Positions 9,019 to 17,378 of a DNA stretch of 18,046 bases are shown here, piece after piece. The translations under genes and the position numbers were made by a program. Below the pieces are notes generated by a model that was given only the letters and a program-made list of their open reading frames with translations, had not been told where the DNA came from and ran no database searches. How positions within the stretch are numbered: the first letter of the stretch is position 1; every line of letters begins with the position of its first letter. Source of the DNA: Smittium culicis. Taxonomy: Eukaryota; Kickxellomycota; Harpellomycetes; Harpellales; Legeriomycetaceae. The DNA lies in assembly GCA_001970855.1 (NCBI GenBank), contig LSSN01001522.1, positions 1 through 18,046 of the forward strand, read 5' to 3'.

Positions 9019-11457
9019 CTAATTTTCGTGTAGGTAAACTTGAGCAATTTTTGCATCTTTGCTGAAAGCATTAATAGTAATATTAACTGGGCCTTTAGAT
9101 AAAACACGGTTCATATCCATGTTAATAAATGACATCTCTTCAGCTGTTAAGATGAAATTGAATGTGTATGACTCTCCGGGGGATATTAATTTTTTATCAA
9201 ACGCCCTGAGACGATACAATTCAGAAACGTGAAATCTTCTTACAAGTTGTGTAGTAAACATGAGCACAGGCTCGTTTTGTATCATAATACCACAATTTTT
9301 TGCAGTAACTGAAACTGATATCGGATGACCTGGGCGCAGCTCAGTGCTATTAACAAGAATTTCCGAATAAGTTATGTTATTGTAACCAATACCTTGACCA
9401 AAAGAAAACTCAGGGTCATACTCATTCCATTGCGGGGTATAATAAGTTACAGATGACTGGTAGTCAAGTTTAGGGTAGGTGTATGGTTGGCGCCCAGAAG
9501 GACTAAATTTTCCATACAAAGCTTCAGCAATTGGGATTCCAGAATAAGGCCCAGGTAGGCCAATGTTCATTATCGCACTAGCCTCAGAGGAAAGTTCACC
9601 AAGTGAGAATGGTCTGTTTTGAGCTAATATCAAAATTATTGGGGTATCTGTTAGATCTGATACTGATTTGATGAGATTATACTGATCCTCAGCCATTCTA
9701 AGTGTTTTAATATTTCCAACTTCTTCAGTTGATGGCTTTTCTCCCAAGATAAATATGACTTTGTCTGCCATTTTCGCAGATTTAACAACTTTTTGATAGC
9801 CACGAGACTTGAATCCATTAATATCAAAACCTGTTATATAATTAGTATCCTCTCCAGTAATGTTTCTAACACCTGAATTTATGCTTTCTCCATATATGTC
9901 ATAAACTTTATCACCTTCAAACTCGTTTGGACCTTGCCAATGCTGAGACCAAGCACCAGTGATATAAGAAATCGAATCAAATGCAGCTCCAACAAATAAA
10001 ACTTTTTCGCTTGTGGACAGTGGCAAAACATTATTTTCATTTTTTAATAAAATTAGAGATTCACGTGCAGCATCCCTAGATAATTCAACATCTTGATTTG
10101 AGCCAACAGTGTCGATCAGTTTCGGGTCCGAATAAGGGCTAGTGAATAGACCCAAATCCTTTTTAAGTTGAAGAATTCGCCCAACTGATTCGTCAATTCT
10201 CTTCATATCGACTTTTCCAGATTTCACTAAATTTATTGTACTTTTAGCAAACATCACATCATCAGGAGTCATAGACATATCTAATGACCCATTATTCAAT
10301 GTCATTCTGACCGCATCTTCAATATCAAAAGCGGTTTTATACCTATAGAACTGAGAGTTTACCTCGCCCCAATCAGAGACCAGAGTACCGTTAAACCCTA
10401 ACTCATCTCTAAGAAGTTCGATTAGGATTTTTTTCGAAGATATTGTACTTTGAAAGTTAAGTTGACCGTAGTTCTCCATAACTGTGGCTACACCAGAGTT
10501 TATAGCTCTCTTGAAAGGCGGAACCAAGTATTCAAGCAAAAAATTCCATGAAATTTGAGCATTTTGCCGATCCTGGCCATTTAAAGGGCTGGAATAGCCA
10601 ATAAAATGTTTAACACATGCAGCAACTTTACTCCTATCGTTCTTATAATCCCCCTGAAGACCTTTAATGCTGTGGTAAACCATCTCACCAGCAAGATAAG
10701 GGTCTTCGCCAAAGTTTTCAAAATTCCGTGACCATATTTTATTCATATTGACATCTGCAAGAGGTGAGAAGGCCCAGTGAACTCCTGCCGAACGAGAATC
10801 TTTGGCACTAATTCTACCGCAATTATAAGCATGATTCAGATTGAAAGTAGCAGCAATATTAACTGGGGCTGGAAATATTGTAGCGCCCTTAATGTAATTT
10901 GCACCCCTAATACTGTCTAATCCATAAATTATTGGAATTTTAGATCCTTTTTTTAATGCTATATCTTGTATCGTGTTTGTAAAATTTGCAAATCTTTGAG
11001 GCGAGTTAATATTCCATCTGCTTCTACGATTTTGAGTTGCTTCTAAAATCGAACCAACTTTCCATTCATCAAACATATATTCTATAGCTGTTGTATTGAT
11101 CAAACCATCACAGCCAATAAATACTCCCGCTTGTAGCTGTATCATTTGGCCAGCTTTTTCTTCCAGAGATAATGAATTTAGCAAATCTAAAATGTCGCTA
11201 TCAAGCTCCGAGTTGGGCCCAGTATATTTATCTTCGTCGAATTTTGGTAGGCTGTATGTAGGAATTGATGCTGGTCTCATCGGGTCGTAATCTTGTAGCG
11301 GGAAATAATCAGGGAGACACATAACACCGTTCTGCTTTTTAACATCAACTACATTAATGATAGGTTGTTTAGCAGGGTATTTGGAATTCTGCATCTGGGC
11401 TTGAATGCCGGTTCCTAATGTGGCTCCTAGAATATTAATTAATTTAATGCACTTCAT
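9019..11457 (-). CDS. Secreted glycoside hydrolase family 3 protein (beta-glucosidase-like)
   Basis: GH3 enzymes release terminal beta-linked glucose or related sugars with retention. The intronless 812-residue frame is full length. An N-terminal hydrophobic segment ending GIQA|QMQ (cut near residue 20) indicates secretion. The GH3 barrel spans about 98-430, with substrate-site landmarks GLDSIRG (Asp181), RNFENFGEDPYLAG (244-257), KHF (283-285) and the nucleophile Asp362 in LVSDWGEV. The second alpha/beta domain spans about 465-690; GEKPSTEEVGN (572-582) is where the acid/base glutamate lies, most likely Glu578. A fibronectin III-like domain closes the protein (about 735-810; LRAFDKKLISPGE). 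Several Asn-X-Ser/Thr sites occur. Oddities: the usual tyrosine in the GExPY motif is Ser576 and the final Asp of that motif is Asn582, so activity or specificity may differ from typical members. The ATG chosen gives the signal peptide. Confidence 0.94.
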   Translation of the reverse strand: MKCIKLINILGATLGTGIQAQMQNSKYPAKQPIINVVDVKKQNGVMCLPDYFPLQDYDPMRPASIPTYSLPKFDEDKYTGPNSELDSDILDLLNSLSLEEKAGQMIQLQAGVFIGCDGLINTTAIEYMFDEWKVGSILEATQNRRSRWNINSPQRFANFTNTIQDIALKKGSKIPIIYGLDSIRGANYIKGATIFPAPVNIAATFNLNHAYNCGRISAKDSRSAGVHWAFSPLADVNMNKIWSRNFENFGEDPYLAGEMVYHSIKGLQGDYKNDRSKVAACVKHFIGYSSPLNGQDRQNAQISWNFLLEYLVPPFKRAINSGVATVMENYGQLNFQSTISSKKILIELLRDELGFNGTLVSDWGEVNSQFYRYKTAFDIEDAVRMTLNNGSLDMSMTPDDVMFAKSTINLVKSGKVDMKRIDESVGRILQLKKDLGLFTSPYSDPKLIDTVGSNQDVELSRDAARESLILLKNENNVLPLSTSEKVLFVGAAFDSISYITGAWSQHWQGPNEFEGDKVYDIYGESINSGVRNITGEDTNYITGFDINGFKSRGYQKVVKSAKMADKVIFILGEKPSTEEVGNIKTLRMAEDQYNLIKSVSDLTDTPIILILAQNRPFSLGELSSEASAIMNIGLPGPYSGIPIAEALYGKFSPSGRQPYTYPKLDYQSSVTYYTPQWNEYDPEFSFGQGIGYNNITYSEILVNSTELRPGHPISVSVTAKNCGIMIQNEPVLMFTTQLVRRFHVSELYRLRAFDKKLISPGESYTFNFILTAEEMSFINMDMNRVLSKGPVNITINAFSKDAKIAQVYLHEN

Positions 11458-14400
11458 TTTATATTAAGATAAATACTTTAAATAGATTAATATCTTTGCT
11501 TTAATAGAAAAAATAAGAATTTATGAGTTATACTATTTTAAATAGTATTTTTCAAACCCGGATATATTTATAACTATTTATATTATATTGAATCAATATT
11601 TATCAATATTTATCAAAATTTTAAATGGGAAAAGTTATGCGTTCTAGGCAAAATTTGAAATACTTTTAATATTTTCCCTCATAAATTTACTTTATATTGG
11701 CTAACTATACAAAATGTTGAAAATAAATAAATAATACATCGCGTAAAAATATAATTTAAATTTAAATATCTAACATCCCGATTTCTTTATATTAAGCTTT
11801 CCAATAGAGCATACTATTTTTTGACCTTTTCGCGTTAGCCAAAAGAAAAGTCGCTTTGAAACTAGTATTATTATTGAAAATTAACATGATAATTCACAAT
11901 TCTAAATGTACAAGAAAGATTAATATATTTTTAATATACAAAAATTACTTTTGAAAACTAAAATTTTATATCATTAGAGTTCAAGCCAATTAAGTTCAGA
12001 CTTTAATAATAATAATGATACCCGCAAAATATTGTAAGCTACGAAATTTTATTCAAGTGTATAAAATTAACATTTATCTTGGCTACCAATTAAATCAATT
12101 ATATGGGAAAGATATTCCAGAATTTTTATTTTCCTTTAAATTACAATCTTGATTATCACTATTCCAGTTATATAATCATACTTGCTTTACATTAATCCTT
12201 TAAATCAGTTTTATTATTTTACAAAAATTTTTTTTAGCAATATCTAAAAACTTTTGAACTAATTTGTGTAAAAATCTATAATAGCTCGCGAATAATGAGC
12301 AAAAACAAACTTTGACCATTCAAAATAGCCTGATCGATAAAATAAGAAATAATAGTTCAAAATTTTATTAAGAAAAATTTAAATATAAAAAGTAAAAGAC
12401 GCTTGGGCGGATTTATTTTTTTTCAGGTAATATTGGGATTAAAGCCAATAAAAGAATTTTGATTTTTTAACTTTTAATATTCAAATTTATCAATTAGGTT
12501 ATTAGATGCTCGATATAAACTTTTTGCTTTAGATTTTTAAGCTAATGATAACTACCAATATATCTCTATACATAATCAATGAAAATATTAAGAATAAATT
12601 AAAAATACCAAAATATTTTAGGTAGAAGGATTTATGCATAGATTCATTAATCACTAACTTTATCTGAGATATTCTTAAAAATATATAATATAAACGTAGC
12701 CAAATAATAATAATTCGATTTTAAGATAAAAAAAAAGAGTAAAATAGATACACCGATATAATGTCTGCTGCAAAAAAATGATGAATAACCTTAAAAGATT
12801 TTAGCTTAGGGGTACATTATTCCTCCCCCTCATTTATCGAAGGGGCTAAATTTATTAGTGCTTTAATAAAAATAAATCAACATCCATTTTCAACTCTTTA
12901 AATCCTTTAAAGAGTTATTTTAAATAATATTGAATGCATAACTAATTGTTATTTTATTCAAAATATATAGAATATAAATTAGCAACGAAATATTTATTTT
13001 AAATTACTGAAATTTGTAAGAACTGAGATATAAATTCAGCTGCTTTATATTCAATATTTGTTACACAGCGCGCTTTTTTTTAAGATAGTTTCAAAAAGTG
13101 AATTTATTTTATTTCAGAGCTTGTAAATTTCAAACTTTTCATTAATCGTTGTCTGATTTATATTATAAACTTTATACTTTATTACTTATTTCTTTCTTTC
13201 CAGAAAAAAATGTTTTAGCGAATGATATATTAAATATTTAAATGATTTTAATTAAAATCCTTTATAGGTAAATTAAAAATAAATTATTTTTTATATAAGA
13301 ATTCTTGTATTAACAATCAAAAAATTGAATCTATTATCAATGAATTTTTATAAAAAATATTAATCCAATAAAAGTAAAGAATAAAAAATTTGGTGTACTT
13401 TTAGCCAACAACTAGTGTCAATTTATGGGTCAAAAATAAAAATTTCGTCTTTTTCTCATATATAGAGATTACAACTTAAAAATTATGTAGATTTTTTTCG
13501 ATAATGAGATGATATTATCTTCTAAAAATAACCTGACATTAATTTTTTCAAAGGTGCAGTGATGTTATTTACTCAATCTAAATATATGAATGATTAAATT
13601 TGAATTTTTTTTTTCCAAAAAATTTAAAGACCAATAGAACCTATTATTGTTTTTACTTAATTTGCGAAAAAAATTTATTCGAGTTCAATAAGATGAGATA
13701 TAAAGGTATATAAATATATGTTTGATGTTCAAATTTACAAAAAAAGGGGTTGTGCAATGTATACTTTTATACTATGTAGCATGGTTTATAAATTGGTTAA
13801 TAGTATATTTATAAAATGAAAATAAAAAGTCATAGATTTTCAAATATAAAAATCAACTAAATGAAGAAATTGATGTAAACAAATGACTTATTTTAATAAT
13901 TTCAAAGTAGTCTAAAGAATTCTGAGTGGATTGCGTATCAATGAAATAATTTTTAAAACGTAGAATATTCCATAGAAAGTTACAAGATTACTCACTCAGT
14001 TGTATTTGGTGTTGCCTTTCCAGAGTTTATACTTTCTATTTCGAAATTAGTTTGAAGTTATATTTTATATTCTCATAGGCTATACGTTTTAATAATTTAA
14101 TCTGGCATAAATAAATCTTGTAACTTGGGAAAGAGGTGGGCGGCGAAGAATTTCAAGAAATTTGAACTATATAATTTATATACTTTTGCTAAAAAATCAA
14201 GAAGTTCAAATATGATTTGTTAGTTTTTTTGCCAAAATATTTTTTTATCTTTAGCCATAAATATTTTAAATCCAATTCTACCAGAATTTTAGAATTCATG
14301 AATAAATAAAAATAATACCATTTATCGTTATTCTATGGTGGCAAATCATTGTTGTAGATAATTTATATGCTTAGAACTGTAATGAGGCTAATTTTCCAAT

Positions 14401-14554
14401 AAAAAACAAGCAAATCCTTAAAATTGCAAATTTCATTATTCTCAAAGTATATAAAAACCATTGAAAAAATCAAAATGTACTAATTTTAGCGTAATATTGC
14501 TCATTGCAAGGATTAATTTACAAAAGATCTAAATATTAGAAATATATCGATTAA
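11458..14554. other. 3.1-kb gene-free AT-rich region
   Basis: The first 100-150 bases would hold the GH3 promoter and leader. A small tandem repeat of TCAATATTTA (11594-11617, about 2.3 units) is present. I see no gene, tRNA, clear transposon or long open frame in the remainder. Frames are closed by frequent TAA codons throughout. A weak element-like trace near 14017-14140 was not accepted. Confidence 0.5.
11530..11548. promoter_or_regulatory. Perfect palindrome upstream of the GH3 gene
   Basis: ATACTATTT and AAATAGTAT form a perfect 9-bp inverted repeat around a single T, about 73 nt before the GH3 start codon. Such dyads can be binding sites for dimeric regulators, but AT-rich DNA yields palindromes by chance. 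No regulator is suggested. Confidence 0.25.
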
Positions 14555-14740
14555 CCCTTCCATGGGCGGTAAACTGCTTTTGATCAAAAATATATATAGC
14601 AGTGTCCAATTAAAATAATTTAATTCCGAGGGTACAAGAAAAATAGGGTCTTAATTGAAAAATAGCGAACAGTAAATTTAATTATTTTTCATAGGCGAAT
14701 CACTAAATCCGAATTTTTAAGAGTGTTGGACGGGTAAGGA
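14555..14740 (+). mobile_element. Small piggyBac-like element, copy 5
   Basis: TTAA (14551-14554) precedes CCCTTCCATGGGCGGTAAAC. The internal block CAATTAAAATAATTTAATTC is at 14610-14629. The right end is GAGTGTTGGACGGGTAAGG, followed by CTAA (14741-14744), one change from TTAA. At 186 bp it aligns end to end with the copy at 16626 and, in reverse, with the one at 8187. Confidence 0.78.
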
Positions 14741-14924
14741 CTAAAAGCTAGAAACTGAAATTTGCAACCATTTTCTCATAATGAAAATCAGAATATTTGG
14801 TAAAATGGTGGAAATAAATCTGATCGAATGATTTCAAATAAAAGAAATAGGAAATAAATAGGTCCCCTCAACTTGGAGGTAAAGTTTTTTTTTATTATTT
14901 TTGGTGTTTTTGAACGTTTGTTAG

Positions 14925-15325
14925 CCCTTTCCTGTCTAAATATCTTTAAAAAATCAATTTTACGATTCATTTATGAATTATATGCAAGTCTATTACTTGT
15001 TATAATTATTCAAAATACCAAGTGTTATTATCATTTTTTTTTGTATAGGGGAGTTTATTAACCCTTTCCCGTCCAACACTCCTTGAAAAAAATATATTAT
15101 TGGTTTGCTTAATATTAATAATGAAATTTACTATTTGCTATTATTTTGCAATAAACAAATAATTGTTATAGACTCAGAATTAAAGTATTTTAATAGAGCA
15201 CTGTTGGCTATTTTTGATAGACCAAAAATAGTATAATACCCCTGATTGGATTAAAAAAATATGTTTATGAAGTGCCATAGTCTTTTAGCTTTATAAAATT
15301 ATATACCCAATAGGAAAATAGGGAG
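14925..15325 (-). mobile_element. Small piggyBac-like element, copy 6, apparently split by a nested copy
   Basis: The lower end CCCTTTCCTGTCTAAATATCT follows TTAG (14921-14924; the end is given here in its first 20 bases plus one). Similarity to the family runs to about 15057, where another copy begins at a TTAA. After that inserted copy, 15255-15325 reads GCCATAGTC...TATACCCAATAGGAAAATAGGG, which resembles the family's distal end. The two parts total roughly 200 bp, close to one complete element, so an insertion of one family member into another is inferred. The distal alignment is imperfect. Confidence 0.45.
15062..15250 (-). mobile_element. Small piggyBac-like element, copy 7 (nested)
   Basis: TTAA (15058-15061) then CCCTTTCCCGTCCAACACTCC at the lower end; TTAA (15251-15254) after the upper end, which has decayed to AATACCCCTGATTGGA. 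The subterminal ACCAAAAATAGT and the internal CTCAGAATTAAAGTATTTTA are well kept. It is 189 bp long, like the best copy. Confidence 0.75.
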
Positions 15326-15694
15326 CAACTACTTAGGGAATCAGCTATGTAAAAGCGATAAGATAGTTACGGGATTGGAAAGGCGAAAGAAAGATGCTGG
15401 GTTCTATGGTATTCTATTACCTTATCTGGGAAATGGCGTGTGAACTTGTCGAGAATTTTTAGTTTGAACTTTATTCAATAGAAGATTAATAGTATGATTA
15501 TAATCTCATAACAGTAATAATATCAGCAAAAGAAAATAAAAAAATTTTTCAGTTAATTTTTACCCTTTCATATATATCTATTTTTGCATTATAGACAACC
15601 AATAGATTCGTGGAAAATAGGTAATTATTTTTTAGCTTATTAAACTCAGAATTTAATAATATGAGTATTTTCATTGTTCTCTATATCTAGTTAG

Positions 15695-16516
15695 CGAAAA
15701 GTACTTATTGAGGAAGCCATGTACTTATGGACTAATCATTCTAAAATTTCTACAAGATACTAGGGTTTAATATCCAAAGGTGCGTGTTGTAATATGTGAA
15801 ATCTTACTTCATAACCTCAACCATATTCCCACAACTTGTAACCATAAACTTAGTATGCTGCGGTATTTATGTATTAAAGATATTTTGTTGGCTCAAGGAA
15901 ATCGCAAAAGCTTTTCTGATAGGAGAATTATAACTTTTATTATTTTTCTTAAATCGACTAATAATTGATATGAATTTGTATAACGCAGTAGAAAATAAAT
16001 ATAAGAATTGGCGTGGATATGTAATATATTCGTAATAAATTGTTGGTCAGGCAAATTAAAACCTTGAAAATCATAAATACTCAGAATGAATACTATAAGC
16101 TATTGGTAATTTAAGGGAATATATTTTTGTGGAGATAAAAATGGTTCAAAGTTAGCCAAAGGGCCAATAAAAAAAGATAAAAATAAGGTCCTATTTTGCG
16201 CAGTATAAACGTAGAGTATATTGATGGTGTCGAATGCCAGCTATTGGGTACAAAGATGTGCTCTGTTGACGTGATTTGGTCGCGCCAAGAGAATAGTCAA
16301 ACAGCATTTATAATGCTAGACTAGAAATACAGCCAAATAGCGTTTACTAAAAAAATAATACTAGCGTGTAATAACGTGGCATTTCATGATTCAAAAAAAA
16401 AATCGAACGGAACAATTATAAGTCTACAGCAAATAGTATACATGGAAGTGCTGTTTTCCCGGAACGTGCAAGAATTATTCGATTCGATTCAACGCCATTT
16501 GATAGCTATTTTATAG
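15695..16516 (+). pseudogene. Relic of a pogo/Tigger-type DDE transposase (Tc1/mariner superfamily)
   Basis: Reading through stops and frameshifts recovers family blocks in order with correct spacing. (1) 15695-15757 reads RKVLIEEAMYLW, the start of a CENP-B-type DNA-binding helix. (2) 16070-16105 reads IINTQNEYYKLL, at the place of the first catalytic Asp block followed by the F/Y-Y-x-L-L motif. (3) 16140-16205, another frame, has KGPIKKDKNKVLFCAV, matching the lysine-rich strand before the family's N-A-D-G block. (4) From 16187 to 16516 one frame runs 109 codons with a single TAG (16322) and contains KKIILACNNVAFH (16349-16387), corresponding to the second catalytic D-N-x-x-x-H, and VQELFDSIQRH near 16466-16500, corresponding to the D-Q-G...F-K-R-H block. 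All three catalytic positions are changed. The last two lie 32 residues apart, as expected for pogo-like enzymes. Terminal repeats were not found. Confidence 0.68.
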
Positions 16517-16625
16517 GCCAAATAATTTTCATATCCCTTTCATAAGCCAAAGAAATACCAGTAGATAAAAATTTTTTATTTGCTGGAAATTAGTGCTTTT
16601 TAATTCGCTCTATTGTCATAATTTA

Positions 16626-16814
16626 CCCTTTCATGGGTGGTAGACTAGTATTGATCGACCAGAAATAGCCAACTATGTTCAATTAAAATACTTTAATTCC
16701 GAGAACTATAAAATCATTAGCTTATTTGTGTAAATCAGCAAATAATAAATGCACTTATAAATCGTATTCAAATCAATAATTTGGCTTTTTAAAAAAGTGT
16801 TGAATGGGAAAGAA
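16626..16814 (+). mobile_element. Small piggyBac-like element, copy 8
   Basis: CCCTTTCATGGGTGGTAGAC follows TTTA (16622-16625). Internal blocks include TGATCGACCAGAAATAGCC and TCAATTAAAATACTTTAATTC. The right end reads AAAGTGTTGAATGGGAAAGAA, followed by CTAA (16815-16818), given here to its first 20 bases plus one. Both flanks are one change away from TTAA. It sits just after the transposase relic, probably inside the remains of that older element. Confidence 0.75.
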
Positions 16815-17061
16815 CTAATTAGATTAATATTGTTAGCTTCGGTGTTAAATGTATCTATAGTATGCATGAATACATTTTTTTTTGCTAAAAAGACGCTCTA
16901 ATTTTTTTTCTTAGCTTTTTACATGCGTAGTAAGCTGATTCTAAACTCTACACGCTATACATCCGAGAATGGCAATTAATGCTTACTAATAAAACATCAA
17001 GTGTCCCCAAATCGGACATTTTGCGCAGCTATGTTTATTTTTGCTTACTCTTTTTCTCCTC

Positions 17062-17236
17062 CAGAGTTTATTACTGATATGAATTTATTGATCCGAAAGT
17101 AAATTATATGCTGATTTATTATTTGCTGTTGTTGTCCTGCTAGCCAATACTTATTTGTGTCTCAAGGTTATGTTATTTTTACTGATTTCAGTCGACTAAA
17201 TTGAGTAGATCAAAAGTGGTCTACAGCACAAGATAA
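17062..17236 (-). mobile_element. Small piggyBac-like element, heavily diverged copy 9
   Basis: The lower end has lost its CCCTTTCCCGTCC; GAGTTTATTA, which also borders the copies at 8187 and 15062, is joined directly to the interior CTGATATGAATTTATTGATC. The upper part keeps GAGTAGATCAAAAGTGGTCTAC, a decayed form of the family's GATCAACCAAAAATAGTCTAC (each quoted in its recognisable core only). It ends about 30 bp before the TATA box of the alcohol dehydrogenase gene. Confidence 0.5.
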
Positions 17237-17266
17237 TGTTGATGCAAGATCGAATTTTCCAAAAAG

Positions 17267-17274
17267 TATAAATA
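17267..17274 (+). promoter_or_regulatory. Candidate TATA box of the alcohol dehydrogenase gene
   Basis: TATAAATA lies 112 nt before the start codon and is followed by a comparatively mixed-composition leader ending in a CA-rich stretch (CATACAAAACAAACACATCA), typical of well-translated fungal messages. The second TATA-like string at 17369-17374 is too close to the ATG to act as the core promoter. Confidence 0.4.
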
Positions 17275-17378
17275 TCACTCCATTTTCTGTCATGGATTCA
17301 ACATAGTTATCATATAAACTTGATCTTTTCGTAACAGCACCATACAAAACAAACACATCAACGCTTTTATATAAAAAA

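Noticed and set aside
12826..12850. CCCCTC...GAGGGG-like inverted repeat (CCTCCCCCTCATTTATCGAAGGGGCT)
   Set aside because: The arms are short and imperfect, there is no tail or context suggesting a function, and the element family ends do not match. The quoted span exceeds a simple hairpin, so it was left as noise.
14017..14140. Possible tenth small element (CCTTTCCAG ... GGGAAAGAGG)
   Set aside because: It is too short, the internal blocks are missing and there are no TTAA flanks.
14788..15061. Overlapping 60- and 62-codon frames on opposite strands
   Set aside because: They fall in and around the element copies at 14925-15061 and are rich in Phe, Ile and Lys codons, as expected by chance in AT-rich DNA.
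15780..15968. 62-codon frame on the plus strand starting at a GTG
   Set aside because: It lies within the span of the decayed transposase in a gap between recognised blocks, needs a non-standard start and shows no motif.
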